Positions 1-5,963 of a stretch of DNA of 7,285 nt are shown here, one piece after another (position 1 is the stretch's first letter; each line of letters starts with the position of its first letter). The stretch lies in the NCBI GenBank assembly GCA_025357895.1, contig JANYLL010000095.1:1-7285 (forward strand). The letters run 5' to 3'. The stretch is from Ignavibacteriota bacterium (GTDB taxonomy: Bacteria; Bacteroidota; Ignavibacteria; Palsa-1295). Under the pieces are notes generated by a model. That model saw nothing but the letters and a program-made list of their open reading frames with translations. It had not been told where the DNA came from and did no database searches. Made by a program: the position numbers and the translations under genes.

Positions 1-11
1 TTGTACTCGAT

Positions 12-710
12 GTGCCGCCGCCTGAGATGCCGTTCGAAGGATTTTCGGAGGCGACGTTTAAATTTTTACATGGACTGAAAGCGAATAATAAAAAGGACTG
101 GTTCGAAGCGCACCGTGCGGATTACGAAGATGATCTTCGCGAACCGAGCAAGCAGCTTGTCAGCGCAATGGGGCAGGAATTAGCTAAATCGAAACTGCCG
201 CTTATTTCGGAGATGAAACGATCGCTATTCCGAATTAATCGCGACATACGGTTTTCGAAAGATAAATCACCATATAAAACCCATATCGGTATTGTCTTCC
301 CGCTTTCCGGAATAAAGGAAGATGAATGGACTGGGATGTATTTGGGATTTGAACCGGAAGGGAAGAGCGGGGTAAAGGCATACATCGGAGGCGGAGCGTA
401 TATGCCTTCAAGTCCATATCTCAAACGGATCCGTAAAAAGCTCGATACAAAATACAAAGAACTTGATAGACTTGCTTCTGATAAAAATTTCAAGAAAGAA
501 TATCCCACGGGTATTACCGGCGAATCGCTTAAGCGGATGGCAAAAGGGTATGAAGAAGATCATCCGGCAGCAAATTGGTTGAAGATGAAAAGCTATACCT
601 TTAGCGCAGAAATAACAAAAAAAGATCTGATGAGCAAAGACCTTCCAAAGGTATTAGTGAAAAAAATAAAGGCGGCAGAACAGATGTTGAAATTCTTTGC
701 AGAATCATGA
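12..710 (+). CDS. DUF2461 family protein (TIGR02453-type), 5' end possibly outside window
   Basis: This is a member of the uncharacterised DUF2461 family, whose biochemical role is not established. Family hallmarks, numbered from the ATG at 27, are the opening FEGFSEATFKFL (3-14), the NNKKDWFEAHRADYE block (20-34), the strongly conserved RINRDIRFSKDKSPYKTH core (69-86) and a GGGAYMP turn (121-127). The 227 aa length is typical. There is no signal peptide or membrane segment, so it is probably cytoplasmic. The coordinates use a GTG at 12. The ATG at 27 fits the family start equally well, but neither has a convincing ribosome binding site. The frame is also open to the left edge (codons from base 3), so the true start may be upstream of the window. 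It converges on the peroxidase gene and ends just before a bidirectional terminator. The family call is firm; the start is uncertain. Confidence 0.85.
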   Translation: MPPPEMPFEGFSEATFKFLHGLKANNKKDWFEAHRADYEDDLREPSKQLVSAMGQELAKSKLPLISEMKRSLFRINRDIRFSKDKSPYKTHIGIVFPLSGIKEDEWTGMYLGFEPEGKSGVKAYIGGGAYMPSSPYLKRIRKKLDTKYKELDRLASDKNFKKEYPTGITGESLKRMAKGYEEDHPAANWLKMKSYTFSAEITKKDLMSKDLPKVLVKKIKAAEQMLKFFAES

Positions 711-712
711 GC

Positions 713-741
713 AAAAAAAGGCGGGTTGACCCCGCCTTTTT
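713..741. terminator. Bidirectional rho-independent terminator
   Basis: A perfect GGCGGG/CCCGCC stem (720-725 with 731-736) encloses the loop TTGAC. It is preceded by seven A (713-719) and followed by five T (737-741), so it reads as a hairpin plus U-tract on both strands. It starts 3 nt after the stop of the plus-strand DUF2461 gene and lies 19 nt beyond the stop of the minus-strand peroxidase gene, so it can serve both convergent genes. Confidence 0.9.
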
Positions 742-759
742 CATTAAATAAAATGCAGA

Positions 760-1983
760 TCAATCTCCCCAAGGATTGCTGAACTTACCCGGCTTATCCA
801 TTACAAAGGAATTATCAGTCAGTGTTCTGAGAAATTCTACAATATCCGATACATCCTGATCGCTCAAATTTAATGACTTAATTTTTGTTATTCTGGGATC
901 TTGATAAGGAGTTGTATTTTTGCCTCCATCTCGGTAATTTTTCACAACTTGCTCAAGTGTTGCAAATCTTCCGTTATGCATATATGGTGCACTGAGTGCC
1001 ACATTGCGTAATGTCGGAGTCTTGAACTGGTAATCATCGGCGGAATTCTTGGTGAACGATGATCTCCCTTTATCAACATTTTTCTCATCTGCATGGTTAT
1101 TTACCCCTACGCCTCCTATGCCATTATCATGGAAGAGCTGATCGGTAAAGTTATAACCTGAATGGCAGGAAACGCAGTTCGCTCCGTTGACGTCGGTGAA
1201 TAATTGCAGTCCGCGAATTGCATTAGGATTATTTCTTAGCACCGATGCATCACCATTGTTATACTTATCGAACGTACTTTGTGTACTGATGAAAGTCCGC
1301 TCGTATGCTGCAATTGATTTTGCAATAAGATCCATTGACCAAGGAGCACCGTTCCATGCCTGCTGTTTCAATGTTTTATATGTAACGCCTTGCAGATCTC
1401 CCGGTCTTACGTCAAGACGTTTGAAGAGAAATAACGTATCGTTTCCACCCGGTTTTGAATTGTAGCCTGTTGCAATACTATCGAGAGAAGCCGGATTGTT
1501 CGTAAAATTATTTCCCATTTCAAGCGAATTAAAAATGGGTCCTTGTGCATGAGCTTCAAGAGATTTGAATTTTCCATCCCAGGTAAAGGAAGTATTGAAG
1601 GCTATGTTTGCAAGCGCCGGAGCATTACGCGTACCCATTTCATGTTCGAAGCCCATGCTCGTGGCTAATCCGCGCTTATCGGCAAGCCCTGCGCCTATAT
1701 TATGGCAAGACCCACAAGAGGTTGAAGCATCGACACTAAGTACCTTATCAAAAAATAAGTGTCTGCCTAATTCGATCTTAGCCGGAGTGGACGGATTATC
1801 AGCCGGCTCAACAATGGCATCAGGTGATTTAGGGATAGTAGTAGCGATTGGAGTCCCCGGTTGATTTGTGCCGGGATCTAGTGCACTAGTATCCTGCTTG
1901 CAACTTGCGAGCAATGATGTCAATGCCAAAGCGAGAATAACCGCACTACCAAGGCGTAGAATCGGATTGCGATAGATTTTCAT
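760..1983 (-). CDS. Di-heme cytochrome c peroxidase / MauG-family lipoprotein (CCP1)
   Basis: This 407-aa protein belongs to the bacterial di-heme cytochrome c peroxidase/MauG family, which typically reduces H2O2 to water with electrons from small c-type cytochromes. The N-terminus is a lipoprotein signal: basic MKIYR, a hydrophobic stretch, then LLASC with Cys28 as the lipidated residue, so it should be membrane-anchored on the periplasmic or outer side. Two heme c sites are visible: C90-G-S-C93-H94 and C270-V-S-C273-H274. The motif GPIFNSLEM holds Glu155, which fits the catalytic Glu114 of Pseudomonas aeruginosa CcpA. Ten residues before it, where CcpA has Gln104, there is His145. KTPTLRN (321-327) and PYMHNG (333-338) follow; Met335 is a candidate distal ligand for the second heme. 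The start is supported by GGGGAG 9 nt upstream. It is paralogous to the gene upstream (CCP2). Physiological substrate is unknown; a MauG-like protein oxidase cannot be excluded. Confidence 0.92.
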   Translation of the reverse strand: MKIYRNPILRLGSAVILALALTSLLASCKQDTSALDPGTNQPGTPIATTIPKSPDAIVEPADNPSTPAKIELGRHLFFDKVLSVDASTSCGSCHNIGAGLADKRGLATSMGFEHEMGTRNAPALANIAFNTSFTWDGKFKSLEAHAQGPIFNSLEMGNNFTNNPASLDSIATGYNSKPGGNDTLFLFKRLDVRPGDLQGVTYKTLKQQAWNGAPWSMDLIAKSIAAYERTFISTQSTFDKYNNGDASVLRNNPNAIRGLQLFTDVNGANCVSCHSGYNFTDQLFHDNGIGGVGVNNHADEKNVDKGRSSFTKNSADDYQFKTPTLRNVALSAPYMHNGRFATLEQVVKNYRDGGKNTTPYQDPRITKIKSLNLSDQDVSDIVEFLRTLTDNSFVMDKPGKFSNPWGD

Positions 1984-1992
1984 ATATTGTTT

Positions 1993-1998
1993 CTCCCC
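1993..1998 (-). promoter_or_regulatory. Ribosome binding site of CCP1
   Basis: On the minus strand GGGGAG lies 9 nt before the ATG at 1983. It is one of the clearest Shine-Dalgarno sites here and fixes the CCP1 start. A similar TGGAG at the same spacing precedes the paralogue. Confidence 0.7.
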
Positions 1999-2042
1999 AG
2001 ATGAAAAAAACGATGCGATGATTATAAATTTTTCTAATGCCG

Positions 2043-2069
2043 CTATTATTTATAAACTCGAAATAATAG
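2043..2069 (-). repeat. 9-bp perfect inverted repeat in the CCP1 leader
   Basis: CTATTATTT (2043-2051) and AAATAATAG (2061-2069) form a perfect 9-bp stem with a 9-nt loop, between the shared upstream element and the CCP1 start codon. If transcription starts near the element, this is a hairpin in the 5' untranslated region; alternatively it is an operator dyad. It is very AT-rich and has no counterpart at the same place before CCP2. Confidence 0.4.
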
Positions 2070-2085
2070 AGATCTTTTCTTTTGT

Positions 2086-2116
2086 AAATAACAGTTGAGT
2101 GCCTTCAAAGTTACAC
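2086..2116 (-). promoter_or_regulatory. Conserved upstream element of CCP1 (copy 1)
   Basis: This 31-nt block matches 3533-3563 upstream of CCP2 at 26 of 31 positions. On the minus strand it begins GTGTAACTTT and ends TGTTATTT, with a partly conserved GGCA..TCA centre. It ends 102 nt before the CCP1 ATG. GTAACTT followed after 16 nt by TTATTT has the geometry of a -35/-10 pair, and GTAAC resembles the AAC-containing -35 boxes of ECF sigma factors. That assignment is inference; a transcription factor operator is equally possible. Confidence 0.5.
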
Positions 2117-2120
2117 TAAA

Positions 2121-2142
2121 AATGTCAAAAAAATGTCAAAAA
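2121..2142. repeat. Two perfect tandem 11-mers upstream of CCP1
   Basis: AATGTCAAAAA occurs twice head to tail (2121-2131 and 2132-2142), just upstream of the conserved element on the minus strand. The 11-bp period is about one helical turn, which would place two protein contacts on the same DNA face. Each copy reads TTGACA on the minus strand. The CCP2 leader has no matching pair. Confidence 0.45.
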
Positions 2143-2175
2143 TCGTGTTACGGGGGATATTAATCCAAATACTGC

Positions 2176-3420
2176 TTAATTACCCCAGGGATTGCCAAAC
2201 TTATTTCCACGATCTGTGACAAAATTATTATCGGTCAACGTTTTAAGGAATTCTATTATATCCGCCATATCCTGATCGCTCAGATTCAGTGACTTGATCT
2301 TTACATCCTGATTAGCACTATGCACTCCGCCTGAATTATAATTTTTCAGAACGGATTCCAACGATGTAAAATGTCCGTCGTGCATATAGGGAGCAGTGAG
2401 TGCAACATTTCGCAACGATGGCGTTTTAAATTTTCCAACATCGGATTGGTTTTTTGTAACGGTGAATCTGCCTTTATCACCCTGCTGATTTATTCCGATT
2501 CCGTTATCGTGATATTGCTGATCGGTAAAATTATATCCGGAGTGGCATGAGACGCAATTCGCTCCGTTGACATCGGTAAAAAGCTTCAAGCCATGTAAAG
2601 CTTCGGGATTATATTTGTATATGCTCTGATCGCCATTATTAAATTTATCGAAGTCGCTCTGTGTACTGATGAAGGTACGCTCGTACGCTGCGATCGACTT
2701 GGCGATGATATCCAAAGTAAACGTTACTTTTGTGTTCCAAGTATTTCCACCATCGGTCGTTACTTCTACCGGACCCCATGCTTTATTTATGAGATCATAG
2801 TAACTATTACCATTAACATCTTTTCTCTGTGTAAGTGATGGATCTCCTCCAAGACGCTTGAAAAGAAAAAGTGTATCGTTACTCCCCGGTTTTGAGTTAT
2901 ACCCGCTTGGAACGCTATCTTGTGCGCGCGGATCGTTCGTGAAATTATTTCCCATCTCAAGAGAATTGAAAATAGGTCCCGGCGCATGTTTTTCAAGCGA
3001 TTCAAATCTTCCGTCCCAGGTGAATGCAGTATTATATGCGATATTTGCAAGCGCAGGAGCATTACGGGTACCATGTTGACCTTGCATACCCATGCTCGTC
3101 GGGAACACATCGGAAAATCCGTGTTGAACCTGATGGCAAGAACCACACGAAGTGCTGCCGTCAACGCTCATCTGTTTATCGAAGAATAAATGTCTTCCCA
3201 GTTCGACTTTCGCATCGGTCTGAGGATTATCCACCGGAAATACAATAGCTGTAGGTGCTTTCGGAATCGAAATATTCACCGGTGTCGGATTATCAGGCGT
3301 GATCGAGACAGGAGCAGTACCCGGAGCATCCTGCTTGCAACTTGCAAGGAGGAAAGCGAAAGCAACAACCAAAACAACGGCACCGTTACGGCGCAGAGAA
3401 GGGACATAGTTAATGTACAT
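2176..3420 (-). CDS. Di-heme cytochrome c peroxidase / MauG-family lipoprotein (CCP2)
   Basis: This 414-aa protein is a close paralogue of CCP1 with the same architecture: a lipoprotein signal ending LLASC (Cys28), heme sites C92-G-S-C95-H96 and C289-V-S-C292-H293, GPIFNSLEM with Glu155 at the catalytic glutamate position, and His145 where Pseudomonas CcpA has Gln104. KTPSLRN and PYMHDG follow, with Met346 a candidate distal ligand of the second heme. The main difference is an insert before the second heme domain (about 193-235) that contains TTDGGNTW (221-228), an Asp-box motif not normally part of this family. CCP1 has a shorter, unrelated sequence here. GGAG lies 9 nt before the start codon. 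It is separated by 181 nt from the propeller gene upstream and by 192 nt from CCP1 downstream, with its own conserved element, so it is probably transcribed independently. The reaction is expected to be peroxide reduction; the electron donor is unknown. Confidence 0.92.
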   Translation of the reverse strand: MYINYVPSLRRNGAVVLVVAFAFLLASCKQDAPGTAPVSITPDNPTPVNISIPKAPTAIVFPVDNPQTDAKVELGRHLFFDKQMSVDGSTSCGSCHQVQHGFSDVFPTSMGMQGQHGTRNAPALANIAYNTAFTWDGRFESLEKHAPGPIFNSLEMGNNFTNDPRAQDSVPSGYNSKPGSNDTLFLFKRLGGDPSLTQRKDVNGNSYYDLINKAWGPVEVTTDGGNTWNTKVTFTLDIIAKSIAAYERTFISTQSDFDKFNNGDQSIYKYNPEALHGLKLFTDVNGANCVSCHSGYNFTDQQYHDNGIGINQQGDKGRFTVTKNQSDVGKFKTPSLRNVALTAPYMHDGHFTSLESVLKNYNSGGVHSANQDVKIKSLNLSDQDMADIIEFLKTLTDNNFVTDRGNKFGNPWGN

Positions 3421-3429
3421 AACTTATTT

Positions 3430-3433
3430 CTCC
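3430..3433 (-). promoter_or_regulatory. Ribosome binding site of CCP2
   Basis: GGAG on the minus strand lies 9 nt before the ATG at 3420, within a TCTCTGGAGAAA stretch resembling the TCTGGGGAGAAA before CCP1. It supports the chosen start. Confidence 0.65.
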
Positions 3434-3532
3434 AGAGAGGTTAAAAAGAACGTAATGCATGCATAAAAAAACTTCTTCTCTGACCAACTCGTTATTTCAT
3501 CATTTTCATATATTAAGAGAAGTATCTACCTG

Positions 3533-3563
3533 AAATAACACATGACTGCCCTGAAAGTTACAC
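3533..3563 (-). promoter_or_regulatory. Conserved upstream element of CCP2 (copy 2)
   Basis: This is the second copy of the 31-nt block (26 of 31 identical to 2086-2116). Both ends are invariant (GTGTAACTTT and TGTTATTT on the minus strand) and the differences lie in the middle. It ends 112 nt before the CCP2 ATG, close to the 102 nt seen for CCP1, whereas the rest of the two leaders does not align. It probably marks a shared promoter or operator; the factor is unknown. Confidence 0.5.
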
Positions 3564-3601
3564 CAGAAACAGATAATCATTGGGGATAAATTAATGACCT
3601 G

Positions 3602-4984
3602 CTATTTCCCTATTACTGCCACTTTTCCAACAGGCAGCATTTTCCCAAAATGATCCAGGATAACAAAATAAATACCGGTGGGTAACTTGGAAACATCGAA
3701 TGTAAATTTACCCTGAGAAGAAGTAGTACCCTGTAGCATTTCCCGACCAAGTAAATCATAAATACGAACAGGTCTTGACACATCCGGAGTAATAAAATTT
3801 AATTCTGTCGATGTAGGATTTGGGTATAAAAATGAATTCCAAACAATATGCTCGTAGGCCTTTACGTGAGATCGAATTTGAATACCTCGGATAAGAACGG
3901 AATTTGACCCCCGCTCCTCAAAATTTTGAAATGATGCCACTGGATTACCATTTGGTAGCAAACATATTGCATTTGCCCAAGCTATATCAAAGCTACTATT
4001 TGATAATGTGATCGCCTCATTATTCCAGGTTGCACCACGATCAGTACTGAATAAAATTGCGTTAGGGAAATCACTTAAACCACCTGCAATTACAGTATCG
4101 CGATCAAGTGATGACATGCATGATAATTTGTCAATCGAATGATTCTCAAAAGGTGGCTTCGACCAACTTTTACCCGCATCACTCGACCGTGAAAGTAGAG
4201 GTTTACCGACCTTGCAATTATAAAAAATCTGGCCAAATGCTATCATCGTATCGCCGCCCGTAAAATTAAAATGATCAAACCGATAGCAATCGAAAGTAGT
4301 AAGAGGAAATAGAGAATCTATATGAATCATCACCGAATCAATTGTTTTCCAGTTATCATTGGTAGTAAAGATTGGTCCATGTGGTTTTTGATATACACGA
4401 AATTTTCCGCTGCCATAAGAATGGCATTGAATAAAATCGCTATGATAAGATGTCTGAAATGCTGCATCTTGCCAATGCCTTCCGCCATCGGTCGTCGTAT
4501 GAATAGGAACAGGACCGCCGCTTACAACGATACCTGTCAAAGAATCCGAAAAGTGCACATCAAAGAGACCCCATATCGTATTGCAATGTTGAATTTTCCA
4601 TGTTTTTCCTGCATCAAAAGTACGGAACAAAAAACCTGAATCGCTCGCTGCAACAACATTCAAAGAATCAATTTGCTGGATGGATGTAATTTGGTATCCA
4701 CGTACAGTGCCAATATTTCCAAATTTTGGATCCTGTAGTAACCAAGTATTTCCGCCGTCATTACTACGCCAGAATGCAAAAAAAGCATGTTTAAAATTGA
4801 ACCCACCATCCGTATATATTCCTCCGGCAGTGCAATTTTCGCCAGAACATGATAAAGTAGTAAAATAATAAGAGTATCCAATGGCCGTATCAGGATGAGT
4901 TACTGACCACACATATTGTCCTTTCGCCCCTTCAGCCAGAAAGAGTGAAAGTGATAATATGATAATTACTAAAAGAGATTTCAT
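3602..4984 (-). CDS. Secreted BNR/Asp-box beta-propeller protein with T9SS sorting domain
   Basis: Read from the ATG at 4984, this is a 460-aa exported protein. Residues 1-20 are a signal peptide (MKSLLVIIILSLSLFLAEGA). The body carries five Asp-box (S/T-x-D-x-G-x-x-W) motifs: SNDGGNTW (74-81), TFDAGKTW (122-129), TTDGGRHW (164-171), SSDAGKSW (267-274) and STDRGATW (313-320). This pattern is typical of sialidase-like or YCF48-like beta-propellers. No sialidase catalytic set is evident, so an enzymatic role should not be assumed. Residues about 386-460 form a type A T9SS sorting domain: LYPNPTSTELNF, VRIYDLLGREML, LPTGIYFVIL and a Lys-rich end. The protein is therefore expected to be secreted or anchored on the cell surface by T9SS. 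The frame is open upstream to 5098, but the signal peptide places the start at 4984. A weak ribosome binding site is normal for this lineage. The ligand is unknown. Confidence 0.85.
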   Translation of the reverse strand: MKSLLVIIILSLSLFLAEGAKGQYVWSVTHPDTAIGYSYYFTTLSCSGENCTAGGIYTDGGFNFKHAFFAFWRSNDGGNTWLLQDPKFGNIGTVRGYQITSIQQIDSLNVVAASDSGFLFRTFDAGKTWKIQHCNTIWGLFDVHFSDSLTGIVVSGGPVPIHTTTDGGRHWQDAAFQTSYHSDFIQCHSYGSGKFRVYQKPHGPIFTTNDNWKTIDSVMIHIDSLFPLTTFDCYRFDHFNFTGGDTMIAFGQIFYNCKVGKPLLSRSSDAGKSWSKPPFENHSIDKLSCMSSLDRDTVIAGGLSDFPNAILFSTDRGATWNNEAITLSNSSFDIAWANAICLLPNGNPVASFQNFEERGSNSVLIRGIQIRSHVKAYEHIVWNSFLYPNPTSTELNFITPDVSRPVRIYDLLGREMLQGTTSSQGKFTFDVSKLPTGIYFVILDHFGKMLPVGKVAVIGK

Positions 4985-5024
4985 TTTTAACGCGGTGTTG
5001 AACAGCCTACGAAATAGAGGTGTC

Positions 5025-5045
5025 TGCAAATTCCATGGAATTGCA
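5025..5045. promoter_or_regulatory. 21-bp imperfect palindrome upstream of the propeller gene
   Basis: Half-sites TGCAAATTCCA (5025-5035) and TGGAATTGCA (5036-5045) are reverse complements except for one extra A in the left arm. The dyad is centred about 50 nt upstream of the propeller start codon (4984, minus strand) and just before the decayed XRE regulator on the plus strand. Position and symmetry suit a dimeric repressor operator, but no factor can be named. Confidence 0.35.
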
Positions 5046-5082
5046 AGTGGGACAATATCAGTAGCGCATAGAGGTTTCATAA

Positions 5083-5258
5083 CTGAAGGAACGAGCATTA
5101 ATGCGAGAAGAATTCCTACACCAATTGAAGTAAGCCATTTCTATTTTTGCCGTATGGAAAAGGGAACAGAATATCCAAGTATTCGTCTGCTTGAGCACAT
5201 GGCAAAACTCATAAATAGAGAAGTGTCTGATTTTTTTATTAAAGAAGTGAAGAGTTGA
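5083..5258 (+). pseudogene. Decayed XRE-family HTH regulator (5' truncated, frameshifted)
   Basis: Two adjacent frames together encode most of a Cro/C1-type HTH_3 domain. Frame one (5083-5130) gives LKERALMREEFLHQLK, matching helices 1-2 of XRE proteins, then hits TAA. Frame two resumes at about 5131 with VSHFYFCRMEKG, the recognition helix and the conserved R-x-E-x-G, continuing with EYPSIRLLEHMAKLI and VSDFF to the TGA at 5256-5258. Restoring one G near 5130 joins the frames as LKVSHFYFCRMEKG, exactly the expected spacing. Stops in the upstream frame (5080-5082, 5062-5064) and no recognisable N-terminal helix show that the 5' end is also missing. It looks like a relic rather than a working regulator, although the single-base shift alone could be a sequencing error. 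It lies divergent from the propeller gene. Confidence 0.6.
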
Positions 5259-5417
5259 AACGATAATCATTTTCTAATTGACCTCAGTGGATGGCTTCGT
5301 TGTCGTTGCACGATCCCTTGCAGTGCCAAAAAAATTTCATTCTTCATCCCGCCTCGGTGGATCTGCGACATTCCGCCTTCATCTCCTTAGAGTCGAAACT
5401 ATCCACAAAATCCGAAG

Positions 5418-5453
5418 TATAATAGGATATGTATTAGGATTGTTATATATTTG
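5418..5453 (+). promoter_or_regulatory. Candidate promoter of the MIase-like gene
   Basis: Two possible -10 elements precede the gene at 5474. TATAAT at 5418-5423 is a perfect sigma-70-type box. TATATTTG at 5446-5453 matches the Bacteroidetes -7 consensus TAnnTTTG. Neither has a strong upstream partner at the right spacing (no clear TTGACA or TTTG), so this is a suggestion only. Confidence 0.3.
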
Positions 5454-5473
5454 TAGTCAGAAAGGGAACACGT

Positions 5474-5770
5474 ATGGAAATGTTTATGGTCGAAATCGTT
5501 TTACCGTACTATAAAGACGAAGAGTTTATGGCGCTGATTCCGCGCCAAAGGGAGCAGATCGGAACTCTGCTTCAGACGGGTATTATTACAAGCTTTAGCC
5601 TGAATCAGGAACGGACAAAGATCTGGCTCGTGATGGCTGCGCAGAATGAAGATGCTGCACAAAAAGTCATTGAGCAACTTACGATGTTCAAGTTTATGGA
5701 AATTGAACTTCAGTCACTGCTTGCATTTGATCGGGCAGCCTTCAGCCTGCCGCCGCTTGTGATGAATTAA
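5474..5770 (+). CDS. Muconolactone delta-isomerase-like (MIase fold) small protein
   Basis: This 98-aa protein resembles the small muconolactone-isomerase-like proteins (PF02426-type, a ferredoxin-like alpha+beta fold). Features are a first strand MFMVEIVLP (3-11), an acidic helix ending in IPRQREQIGTLLQTG, then SFSLNQERTKIWLVMAA, where the strand-turn-strand with a K-x-W core is typical, and a final helix with MFKFMEIELQSLLAF. True muconolactone isomerases act in the beta-ketoadipate pathway, but no such pathway genes are nearby and many homologues have unknown roles, so a catabolic function should not be assumed. The start at 5474 is supported by AAGGGA 6 nt upstream; Met3 (5480) and Met5 (5486) are alternatives. 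There is no signal peptide, so it is cytoplasmic. It appears monocistronic, with 193 nt to the next gene. Confidence 0.7.
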   Translation: MEMFMVEIVLPYYKDEEFMALIPRQREQIGTLLQTGIITSFSLNQERTKIWLVMAAQNEDAAQKVIEQLTMFKFMEIELQSLLAFDRAAFSLPPLVMN

Positions 5771-5781
5771 GTTGATAGCTT

Positions 5782-5809
5782 ACAGTCGACAGCCGTCAGT
5801 TTAGAGTTG
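5782..5809 (+). repeat. Degenerate heptad repeat (4 units), left of the YihY gene
   Basis: Four consecutive 7-mers, ACAGTCG, ACAGCCG, TCAGTTT and AGAGTTG, share the core (A/T)(C/G)AG(C/T). The last 12 bases (AGTTTAGAGTTG, 5798-5809) recur exactly right after the YihY gene. Such short heptad arrays resemble the intergenic STRR sequences known from cyanobacteria; here they are intergenic and noncoding. Confidence 0.4.
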
Positions 5810-5836
5810 TCATTCTGAACGAAGTGAAGAATCTGA
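5808..5836. repeat. Dispersed intergenic repeat with ATTCT...AGAAT inverted ends
   Basis: The segment contains CATTCTGAACGAAGTGAAGA followed by ATCTGA. ATTCT and AGAAT form the ends of a short hairpin. From memory, near-identical units (ATTCTGAGCGAAGCGAAGAAT) recur between genes in Bacteroidota/Chlorobiota and other phyla as REP-like elements. Only one clear copy is in this window; a possible degenerate relative (ATTCTTCATCCCG, from 5339) lies near 5339-5375. Confidence 0.5.
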
Positions 5837-5963
5837 GATTTCAATAAAACTGACCGCTTAGCTTCCTTGCTTCGTTTAGATTGTAAATAAATTAGATACC
5901 CTTCCCTCCAGGAATTATTCTACCGTGGTTTTTTTTCTAAGAGTCTCCCCATAATCTCACATT

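Noticed and set aside
2123..2139. TTGACA boxes as a sigma-70 -35 for CCP1
   Set aside because: At 17-18 nt spacing the -10 would be GTGTAA or TGTAAC, a poor match, and CCP2 has no TTGACA at the equivalent place.
3455..3464. Palindrome ATGCATGCAT in the CCP2 leader
   Set aside because: It is a simple alternating sequence of only 10 bp, with no partner in the CCP1 leader.
3475..3522. CTTCTCT/AGAGAAG inverted repeat in the CCP2 leader
   Set aside because: Only 7 bp with a 34-nt loop, which is plausible by chance in such sequence.
4985..5098. A 38-residue N-terminal extension of the propeller protein
   Set aside because: The signal peptide begins at the Met encoded at 4984. The extension would bury it and overlaps the XRE relic and the palindrome.
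4959..5258. An intact 99-aa plus-strand protein
   Set aside because: Only its C-terminal part resembles an XRE domain. Its N-terminal half is antisense to the propeller start region and unlike any HTH, and the true upstream HTH part is in another frame.
5282..5362. Two CCTCRGTGGAT copies 70 bp apart
   Set aside because: An 11-bp match with one mismatch and no further similarity; too weak to call a repeat.
5278..5514. A 78-aa plus-strand reading frame
   Set aside because: Low-complexity composition with no domain, overlaps the start and promoter region of the MIase-like gene in another frame, and lacks a ribosome binding site.
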